Source of the DNA: Rhizobium sp. WYCCWR10014
Lineage (GTDB): Bacteria; Pseudomonadota; Alphaproteobacteria; Rhizobiales; Rhizobiaceae
Assembly: GCF_001657485.1 (NCBI RefSeq)
Contig: NZ_LXFU01000024.1
Location: 327,769 to 391,768, forward strand
Reading direction: 5' to 3'
Length of the DNA stretch: 64,000 bases
Below the pieces are notes generated by a model that ran no database searches, was not told where the DNA came from, and saw nothing but the letters and a program-made list of their open reading frames with translations. Positions 57,898 through 64,000 of the stretch are shown here, piece after piece. Position numbers and translations under genes: made by a program. Each line of letters opens with the position of its first letter. Position 1 is the first letter of the stretch.

Positions 57898-59187
57898 ATG
57901 GCGATCCTTCCGCCCGGTTTCATATCGGACCGCTCGGGCAATTTCGGCATCATGACGGCGCTGTTGGTGGTGCCTCTCTTCGGTGCGGCCGGCATGGCGG
58001 TGGATTTCGCCCACGCGCTCAGCCTGAGGACACAGCTCTACGCCGCTGCCGATGCCGCCGCCGTCGGCGCGATCTCTGAAAAATCCGGCGCCGTCGCCGC
58101 CGCGATGAAAATGAGTGGCGACGGCACGATCTCGCTCGGCAAGGACGACGCGCGCAACATTTTTACGTCGCAGATGTCCGGCGAGCTGACCGACGTTCAT
58201 GTCGATCTTGGCATCGATGTCACCAAGACCGCCAACAAGGTGAATTCGCTGGTCTCCTTCAGCGCCACCATGCCCACCACCTTCATGCGCATCCTCGGCC
58301 GGGACACGGTCACGATCTCCGGCACGGCCACGGCCGAATACCAGACCGCCACCTTCATGGATTTCTACATCCTGCTCGACAACACCCCCTCGATGGGTGT
58401 CGGCGCAACGGCCAACGACGTCGCGACCATGGAAAAGAACACCAGCGACACCTGCGCCTTTGCCTGCCACGAAACCGAGAACAAAAACAATTACTACAAT
58501 CTCGCCAAGAAGCTGGGCGTCAGTATGCGCATCGACGTCGTGCGTCAGGCGACCAAAGAATTGACGCAAACCGCCAAGACGACGCGTGTTTCCGACAATC
58601 AGTTCCGCATGGGCGTCTACACCTTCGGCACCAAGGCCGAAGACGCAAAGTTGACGACCATATCCAACCCAACGGACGATCTTGATCAGGTGCGTACCTA
58701 TACCGATGCCGTCGACCTGATGACCATCCCGAGGCAGGGCTACAACAACGACCAGCAGACGAGCTTCGATAGCGCGCTGGATCAGATGAAAACCATCATC
58801 ACCACCCCCGGCGATGGCAGCACCTCCGCGACACCTCAAAAGATCTTGTTCTTCGTTTCGGACGGTGTCGGCGACAGCGAAAAGCCACAGGGCTGCACGA
58901 AGAAACTCACCGGCAAACGCTGCCAGGAGCCGATCGACACGTCTTTCTGCCAGCCGCTGAAGAACAAGGGAATCAGAGTTGCGGTGCTCTACACCACCTA
59001 TCTGCCGCTGCCGAAGAACAACTGGTACAAAGACTGGATCAGGCCCTTCCAGAACGAGATCCCCACGAAGATGCAGGAATGCGCCTCGCCCGGCCTTTAT
59101 TTCGAGGTGTCGATGACCCAAGGCATCACCGAAGCGATGAAGGAACTCTTCCTCAAGGTCATCCGCGCGCCCCGCATCACCAGCTAA
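57898..59187 (+). CDS. TadG-like protein with VWA domain
   Basis: 429 aa. An N-terminal TadG segment (RSGNFGIMTALLVVPLFGAA, then GMAVDFAHAL) is followed by a von Willebrand A-like domain from about 155. Its MIDAS is degenerate (LLDNTPSMG for DxSxS; later FFVSDGVGD). Cys pairs (CAFACHE; CTKK/CQEP; CQPL) may form disulfides. It is probably an exported surface or pilus-associated adhesin-like protein. It lies alone, 4 kb from the TadE-TadG pair. Confidence 0.87.
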   Translation: MAILPPGFISDRSGNFGIMTALLVVPLFGAAGMAVDFAHALSLRTQLYAAADAAAVGAISEKSGAVAAAMKMSGDGTISLGKDDARNIFTSQMSGELTDVHVDLGIDVTKTANKVNSLVSFSATMPTTFMRILGRDTVTISGTATAEYQTATFMDFYILLDNTPSMGVGATANDVATMEKNTSDTCAFACHETENKNNYYNLAKKLGVSMRIDVVRQATKELTQTAKTTRVSDNQFRMGVYTFGTKAEDAKLTTISNPTDDLDQVRTYTDAVDLMTIPRQGYNNDQQTSFDSALDQMKTIITTPGDGSTSATPQKILFFVSDGVGDSEKPQGCTKKLTGKRCQEPIDTSFCQPLKNKGIRVAVLYTTYLPLPKNNWYKDWIRPFQNEIPTKMQECASPGLYFEVSMTQGITEAMKELFLKVIRAPRITS

Positions 59188-59206
59188 GTGGGCTTAGAGG
59201 CACGGG

Positions 59207-60592
59207 TTAAATCCGCTTGCCGTCGCGGATCCGATAGCTCGGCGCATACATGGTGACGAGCTCTTCAGCCGCCGTCGGGTGCAGCGCCATCGTCCGGTCG
59301 AAATCGTCCTTGGTGCAGCCGGCCTTCAACGTGATGCCGAGCAGTTGCGCCATCTCGCCGGCATCGTGGCCGAGGATATGGGCGCCGACCACCTTGCGGC
59401 TCACCGCATCGACGATCAGCTTCATGATCATCCGCTCGGCCCGGCCGGAAAGCGTGGCCTTCAGCGGCCGGAACTGGGCGCGATAGACTTCGAGTTCGGA
59501 ATAACGCTTGCCGGCCTCCTCTTCCGAAAAGCCGACAGTGCCGATCTCAGGCTGCGAGAACACGGCGGTCGGGATCAGCTCGTAGTCCGGCCGGGTCGGA
59601 TTGTTCTTGTACTCGGTCTCGATGAAGCACATCGCCTCGTGGATCGCCACCGGTGTCAGCTGTACCCGGTTGGTGACATCGCCGAGCGCATAGATGTTTT
59701 CGACATTGGTGCGGGAATATTCATCGACGATAACGGCGCCGCGCTCGTCGACCGCAACGCCGGCCGCCTCGAGGCCGAGGCCTTCGGTGTTCGGATCGCG
59801 CCCGAGCGCCAGCATGACGACACCGGCTTGCAGCGTGCCGTTGTTCAGCGTCTCCATAATGAGCCCGTCCGCACCCTTCGAAACCTTCTGCAGCGTGTCG
59901 TGGCAGAGGATGCGGATACCCTTGGCGACCATCGCCTCGTGCAGCCCGCGCCTCAGATCCTCGTCGAAGCGCGACAGGATTTCGGCGCCGCGATAGATCA
60001 GCGTCGTCTCGACGCCGAGGCCATGGAAGATATTGGCGAACTCGACGGCGATATAGCCGCCGCCTGATATCACGATCGATTTCGGCAACTCCTCGAGATG
60101 AAAGGCCTCGTTGGAGGAGATGCAGAGCTCGTGACCGGGAAGGGCTGCATGCGGGTTCGGCCGTCCGCCGGTGGCGATCACGATCGTCTTTGCCGTCACC
60201 GTCTGACCGGTCTTCAGCAGCCGGACCGTATGGGCATCGACGAGTTCCGCGCGCGTTTCCAAGATCTCGGCATTGGCGCCGGCGAGACCTTTCTTGTAGA
60301 GGCCTTCCAGACGGGCGATTTCAACATCCTTGGCCGCCACCAGCTTCTTCCAGTCGAAGCTGCTTTCGCCGACTGTCCAGCCGAAACCCGCCGCATCCTC
60401 GAAATGCTCGTGGAACTGCGAAGCATAGACGAAGAGTTTCTTCGGCACGCAGCCGCGGATGACGCAGGTGCCGCCGTAGCGATACTCCTCGGCGATAGCC
60501 ACTTTCTTGCCGAGCGAGGCGGCGACACGTGCGCCGCGCACGCCTCCGGAACCGCCGCCGATGACGAAGAGGTCGTAGTCGTAGGAAGACAT
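59207..60592 (-). CDS. gor: glutathione-disulfide reductase
   Basis: 461 aa. FAD motif GGGSGGVRGARVA, redox-active GTCVIRGCVPKKL (Cys pair), NADPH motif SGGGYIAVEFA, and the dimer-interface LHPTAAEELVTMY with catalytic His-Glu. It recycles GSSG with NADPH in the cytoplasm. Full length. Convergent with the VWA-TadG gene. Confidence 0.96.
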   Translation of the reverse strand: MSSYDYDLFVIGGGSGGVRGARVAASLGKKVAIAEEYRYGGTCVIRGCVPKKLFVYASQFHEHFEDAAGFGWTVGESSFDWKKLVAAKDVEIARLEGLYKKGLAGANAEILETRAELVDAHTVRLLKTGQTVTAKTIVIATGGRPNPHAALPGHELCISSNEAFHLEELPKSIVISGGGYIAVEFANIFHGLGVETTLIYRGAEILSRFDEDLRRGLHEAMVAKGIRILCHDTLQKVSKGADGLIMETLNNGTLQAGVVMLALGRDPNTEGLGLEAAGVAVDERGAVIVDEYSRTNVENIYALGDVTNRVQLTPVAIHEAMCFIETEYKNNPTRPDYELIPTAVFSQPEIGTVGFSEEEAGKRYSELEVYRAQFRPLKATLSGRAERMIMKLIVDAVSRKVVGAHILGHDAGEMAQLLGITLKAGCTKDDFDRTMALHPTAAEELVTMYAPSYRIRDGKRI

Positions 60593-60710
60593 GAGAAGCT
60601 CCGGAAGGGAATCGCAGGAAGGATCTTCCTGATATAGGGGCGATCGTCATGAAAACAAAAGCCCGCTCCAGCGTCATCCCGTTCCCGTCGCCGAATCTTC
60701 ATTGTAAAGG

Positions 60711-60832
60711 GCTGACCCCAGTCACCGTCTCCGGTTGACCCAGTCACCGTCTGCGGTTGACCCCAGTCACCGTCTTCGGTGACCCGGTCACCTTCTTCGG
60801 TTGACCAGTCACCGTTTACGGTTGACCCGGTC
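60711..60832 (+). repeat. 22-23-bp minisatellite, about 5.5 copies
   Basis: Consensus GTTGACCCCAGTCACCGTCT plus TCG. Copies start at 60711, 60734, 60756, 60779, 60800 and 60821, with indels in the C-run. There are no unique spacers. Each unit contains the inverted halves GTTGACC/GGTCA-like GTGACC. Confidence 0.85.
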
Positions 60833-60884
60833 GGCCGAGGCTGGCAGGCAATCCGTGGGATGGAAAAGAATGGCGGAGCAAAAG

Positions 60885-61097
60885 ATGGATCAAACTCTCT
60901 TCAGCAACCTGTGCAAGGCTGGCAAATTCAAGGAAGCGCTGGGCCTCGCCATTCAAGGCCATGAGAATGAAAAATACACGCCGAGCCGCTTCTCGATCGA
61001 CAAAAAGACGAGGCTGCCGATCTTCTATCGTGGCAACAAGCGCGTAGAGCCGGATGAGACGGGTGAATGGCAACTTGCAAAAAACCCGAACCCGTAG
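60885..61097 (+). CDS. small hypothetical protein
   Basis: 70 aa. GGAG lies 6 nt before the ATG at 60885; an ATG at 60870 is an alternative. The sequence (MDQTLFSNLCKAGKFKEALG, then a basic YTPSRFSIDKKTRLPIFYRG and an acidic end) is compact and looks coding, but I do not recognise a family. It sits just after the minisatellite, which separates it from gor. Confidence 0.55.
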   Translation: MDQTLFSNLCKAGKFKEALGLAIQGHENEKYTPSRFSIDKKTRLPIFYRGNKRVEPDETGEWQLAKNPNP

Positions 61098-61154
61098 GGG
61101 CTGAGTTGCGGCGCACATGCGTTGCCAATTGCATATGCTTAGAGATTGGCGCTG

Positions 61155-61439
61155 TCAGCGGGCAATCCGGAAATCCGTCGGGTTCTTCTCAAGCTGGGTT
61201 GCTTCCGTCTCGACGTTTGAAACAGACGCCCCTGAAGGCCCGCGCCCGAAACGCTCGATCATCGTCGAAATGGCGCTGTCCGGCCCTGCGATCACAGCAA
61301 CGACGGCCCCGTCCTCTTCATTGCGAACCCAGCCCGTCAAACCGAGCCGTACCGCCTCATCGCGCGTCCAATAGCGAAAACCGACACCCTGGACCTTGCC
61401 GGATATCCGCACTCGGACGGCCCTACCGTGATCGGACAT
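61155..61439 (-). CDS. acyP: acylphosphatase
   Basis: 94 aa from the ATG with AGGTGA 8 nt upstream. It has the two signatures: [12 protein letters not shown] (catalytic Arg in the phosphate loop) and [14 protein letters not shown] (catalytic Asn). It hydrolyses acyl phosphates such as acetyl phosphate or carbamoyl phosphate. Full length. Confidence 0.94.
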   Translation of the reverse strand: MSDHGRAVRVRISGKVQGVGFRYWTRDEAVRLGLTGWVRNEEDGAVVAVIAGPDSAISTMIERFGRGPSGASVSNVETEATQLEKNPTDFRIAR

Positions 61440-61489
61440 GTCTGCAGTCACCTGAAGCCTCGCCGGCGGCATTTACCGCATCATAGCAA

Positions 61490-61516
61490 AAAAGCCCGGA
61501 CGATGCCGGGCTTTCG
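61490..61516 (-). terminator. terminator after the DUF2059 gene
   Basis: On the minus strand GCCCGG-CATCGT-CCGGGC is followed by TTTTTT. It lies 20 nt after the DUF2059 gene stop. Confidence 0.8.
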
Positions 61517-61536
61517 CAAATTTGATGGGGCAGGCC

Positions 61537-62100
61537 TTACTGCTGGGCGGCCGGTGCCGGAGCCGGCGCGGTCGGGCTGTCGGTTGCCGGCGGCGGCGCC
61601 TTGATGACCTTGGAAAGCTCGGCGTTGCTCTGCTTTTCCAGGTCGCGGGAAATGCCCTGCGCCCAGATGTCGGCAGCCTTCGCCGTCTCGCGCGAGGCGA
61701 CCGGACCGTCGCGGAGCAGCTTCTTGCCGACGTCGGAATTATAGAAGTCGGCGATCGCCTTCAGCTCATCGACGGTGAAGGTCTTGGCATAGGTGAGTGC
61801 CGCCTCCTTCTCCAGATCGCCGCGGCGCGGCGCCAGCGCCAGCGCCTGCGCGTCGACCGTCGACGAAATGATGTCCTGGTAGTTCGGCGAATCCTGGATC
61901 AGGCCGGCCTTCAGACGCTCGGCGAGCCCGGGCAGAATGTTGTCGAACTGGGCAGTGGCGCCAATGGCGTCGATCGCCGCGCGAGACGCCTTCAGCTGGT
62001 CCTCGGAGACTTCCTGCGCCTTGACGGCGGAGCCGAAGGCAAGCCCGGAAAGAACGACGGACGCAGCGGCGAGACGGCCAAGACCTGCAATGTTCATCAT
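61537..62100 (-). CDS. DUF2059 exported protein
   Basis: 187 aa. A signal peptide (GLGRLAAASVVLSGLAFGSA, then VKAQ) and a DUF2059 helical domain: YAKTFTVDELKAIADFYNSD and VGKKLLRD are the family core. A Pro/Ala tail ends it. Function unknown, periplasmic. The gap to rpiA is 15 nt, so the two are probably co-transcribed. Confidence 0.9.
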   Translation of the reverse strand: MMNIAGLGRLAAASVVLSGLAFGSAVKAQEVSEDQLKASRAAIDAIGATAQFDNILPGLAERLKAGLIQDSPNYQDIISSTVDAQALALAPRRGDLEKEAALTYAKTFTVDELKAIADFYNSDVGKKLLRDGPVASRETAKAADIWAQGISRDLEKQSNAELSKVIKAPPPATDSPTAPAPAPAAQQ

Positions 62101-62115
62101 GAGTATATGCTCCTG

Positions 62116-62814
62116 TTATCTGTTTGCCTGCAGCGTGCGCGCACCCGCAGGACCGGCAATGATCGCAAGTGCCGCCATATTGATAAAGAGCCCGTGTTCA
62201 ACGACGCCGGGTATGGAATTCAGCTCGCTCGAAAGCGCCTCTGCATCAGGAATGCGGCCAAAAGATGCATCGATGATGTGATGGCCGCCATCCGTGGTAA
62301 ACTCTCCGTCACCCGACTGGCGCAGATCGAGTTCACCGGAAAGACCGAGCCGTGCCGCCACCTTTTCGATCGCAATCCGCGTCGAGACGAGCCCGAACGG
62401 ATTGACCTCGATCGGCAGCGCGAAGGCGCCGAGCGTTTCCACCAGCTTGCTCTCGTCGGCAATGACGATCATTCGCTCGGAGGCGGCCGCAACGATCTTT
62501 TCGCGCAACAATGCGCCACCGCCGCCCTTGATCAACCTGAGCGCCTGATCGACCTCGTCGGCGCCATCGATCGTCAGGTCGAGTGCCGGCAGTTCGTCGA
62601 GCGACTTCAGCGGCACGCCGAGTTCGACGCAGAGCCGCGCGGTTCGTTCGGACGTCGGTACGCCTTCGACCCTGAAGCCGCCCGCGACCTTCTCCGCCAG
62701 CAGGCGAACGAATTCCTCCGCCGTGCTGCCGGTGCCGATCCCGAGACGCATCCCGCTTTCCACATGGGCGAGTGCGGCCTCGGCGGCCTTGATCTTCATT
62801 TCGCGGGCATCCAT
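62116..62814 (-). CDS. rpiA: ribose-5-phosphate isomerase A
   Basis: 232 aa from the ATG with GGAG 9 nt upstream; the longer frame to 62871 adds non-family residues. RpiA motifs: [36 protein letters not shown] and the Lys/Glu active-site region. It interconverts ribulose and ribose 5-phosphate in the pentose phosphate pathway. It is followed by the DUF2059 gene. Confidence 0.95.
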
Positions 62815-63039
62815 GCGCCGCCAGCTCCTGATATTGCGTTGGATGTGCTGTTTACACGGCTCGCCTGGCAAACGAAAGTCAAAATCATCACGGAAAATGA
62901 AAAGCCGAAACAGAGGCCTGCAGCCTTCCCGGCCATTGCCTGACGTTGCTTTCCGCCGCGTGATCGCCTACCTCAGGGACGATCCATCGTTCCCTAGGAC
63001 GATCCATCGCTCCTCAAGACGACCATCGCTCAAAGAGAC

Positions 63040-63756
63040 ATGCCCTTGACCCCTGTTCCCGCTCGCCCGGCGCTCGTCGTCTTCGATCTCGACGGCACCC
63101 TTCTCGATACCCACGTAGATCTCGTCGAGAGCTTGAACCATACGATCGCGGCCCTTGACCTCGCACCGGTCAGCTACGACGACCTCACCCACCTCGTCGG
63201 CCAGGGTGCGCGCGTCATGATCGAGCGCGCCTGCCGGCTGCGCGGCCATCCGCTCGAAAGCGACGCCCTGCCGTCGCTGGTCGAGCGTTTCGTCGCCCAT
63301 TATGCCGGCAACATGCCCGGCCGGACTGAACCTTATCCCGGCCTGGTCGCCGCGATGGACCGGCTGAAATCCCGGGGTTACCGCCTCGCCGTCTGCACCA
63401 ACAAGATGGAGAGCCTGGCGCTCGGCCTGCTCGGCAAGCTCGACCTCACCCGATATTTCGACGCCATCACCGGCGGCGACAGCTTCGAATACCGCAAGCC
63501 CGACGCCCGCCACCTCACCGGCACCATCGAACGCGCCGGCGGCGACATCGCCCGCACCGTGATGATCGGCGACAGTGTCAACGACATCGCCGTTGCGAGA
63601 AACGCCGGCGTACCATCGATCGCCGTGCCGTTCGGCTATTCTGACGTACCGGTTTCGAGCCTCGATCCGGATGTTATCATTACCCATTTCGATGAGCTGA
63701 CGCCGCAGCTGGTAGATAGGCTGCTACAGGAATATGCGGAGAAGGTTGCCGTCTGA
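63040..63756 (+). CDS. gph: phosphoglycolate phosphatase
   Basis: 238 aa. HAD-like: FDLDGTLLDT (nucleophile and acid-base Asp), CTNKME (motif II), RKPDARHL (motif III Lys) and IGDSVNDIAVARNAG (motif IV). It removes phosphate from 2-phosphoglycolate. It is divergent from rpiA. HAD-family substrates overlap, so the name rests on overall similarity and on the neighbourhood. Confidence 0.88.
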   Translation: MPLTPVPARPALVVFDLDGTLLDTHVDLVESLNHTIAALDLAPVSYDDLTHLVGQGARVMIERACRLRGHPLESDALPSLVERFVAHYAGNMPGRTEPYPGLVAAMDRLKSRGYRLAVCTNKMESLALGLLGKLDLTRYFDAITGGDSFEYRKPDARHLTGTIERAGGDIARTVMIGDSVNDIAVARNAGVPSIAVPFGYSDVPVSSLDPDVIITHFDELTPQLVDRLLQEYAEKVAV

Positions 63757-63794
63757 AGTTTGGCGATCAGCCGTATGTCTTTGCGATCGCGGCC

Positions 63795-63930
63795 CCCTCA
63801 TCCGACCCTTCGGGCCACCTTCTCCCCGCTGGGGAGAAGAGGGGAACTAGCGGCACGGCTGCAACCGCACGAAACAGTTTGATCAGAAGCGAGGCGTCTC
63901 CGCAACGTCCCTTCTACCCAGCGGGGAGAG
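63795..63930. repeat. intergenic repeat with inverted CTTCTCCCC/GGGGAGAAG
   Basis: CTTCTCCCC (63819-63827) and GGGGAGAAG (63831-63839) form a hairpin; the left flank CCTCATCCG-CCCTTCGGGCCAC is a familiar rhizobial intergenic motif, and a related CCCAGCGGGGAGAG follows near 63918. It lies between gph and an IS110-type gene. Confidence 0.55.
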
Positions 63931-63945
63931 CGACTGTCTTGTTTG

Positions 63946-64000
63946 TCAAGCGGTTTGCCATGGTCGTCCGTCCCTGATGATGGCGTTGAGGATGGTGAGT
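63946..64000 (-). mobile_element. IS110-family transposase, C-terminal end (partial)
   Basis: Read on the minus strand, the frame gives LTILNAIIRDGRPWQTA then TGA. LTILNA-IRDGRPW is the typical last segment of IS110/IS1111 transposases (DEDD type). The rest lies outside the window. Confidence 0.75.

Noticed and set aside
60711..60832. CRISPR array at the 22-23-bp repeats
   Set aside because: No unique spacers between the units and no cas genes.

Overview
The window looks like chromosome from a Rhizobiales bacterium, most probably Rhizobium sensu stricto (R. etli / R. leguminosarum group). The evidence is high GC with strong C/G third positions, a giant polar-growth protein of the Agrobacterium GPR / Sinorhizobium RgsE type, a CtrA-type box flanked by GANTC (CcrM) sites, a two-domain malic enzyme of the rhizobial DME/TME type, a cobalamin riboswitch on bluB, and rhizobial promoter hexamers. 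No rRNA, tRNA, prophage or CRISPR array was found. This is mostly core genome with one degraded accessory islet and an IS110-family end at the right edge.

Layout. 1-6 kb: tail of a YcjX GTPase gene and its YcjF partner, a small exported protein, the folate cluster folP-folB-folK (minus strand), a DUF922 putative metalloprotease, a candidate Rho-terminated sRNA, a 2Fe-2S ferredoxin and an Hpt phosphotransfer protein. 6.3-13.3 kb: the 2330-aa GPR-like protein with eleven in-register 44-aa repeats. 13.4-17.4 kb: isochorismatase-like hydrolase, an orphan class II aminoacyl-tRNA-synthetase-like core, a D,D-carboxypeptidase and a GAF-GGDEF-PilZ diguanylate cyclase. 17.5-21.6 kb: a Mla-type lipid transport operon (STAS-MlaE, MlaF, MlaD, PqiC-like lipoprotein). 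21.7-25.9 kb: DgcA-like epimerase, MFS transporter, LpxH-like phosphoesterase, histidine phosphatase. 25.9-31.1 kb: RND efflux pump with a divergent TetR regulator and a palindromic operator. 31.1-37.2 kb: FAD oxidoreductase, malic enzyme, RNase H, DUF2865 protein. 37.2-41.1 kb: accessory islet (SDR, VOC protein, double-PAP2 protein with a frameshifted signal peptide, truncated and frameshifted sulfite-oxidase-like pseudogene). 41.1-43.6 kb: riboswitch-bluB and an MFS exporter. 43.9-46.4 kb: chemoreceptor and a linked exported sensor-like protein. 46.5-47.8 kb: type I DAHP synthase behind an apparent aromatic-amino-acid attenuator. 47.8-51.5 kb: TolB-like propeller, nadE, DUF1003, GFA protein. 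51.9-59.2 kb: TadE/TadG-type proteins, an ABC exporter and a class II DAHP synthase. 59.2-64 kb: gor, a small unknown protein, acyP, a DUF2059 protein, rpiA, gph and the IS110 transposase end.

The most interesting element is upstream of the type I DAHP synthase. A promoter close to the rhizobial consensus places the predicted transcription start on the A of an ATG that opens a 24-codon leader peptide containing Phe-Tyr-Trp-Tyr. Alternative hairpins and a Rho-independent terminator follow, ending 36 nt before the GTG of the enzyme gene. This closely parallels the leaderless trpL attenuator (rnTrpL/peTrpL) known in Sinorhizobium, but on the entry step of the shikimate pathway. A second, non-homologous (class II) DAHP synthase without such a leader lies 9 kb away.
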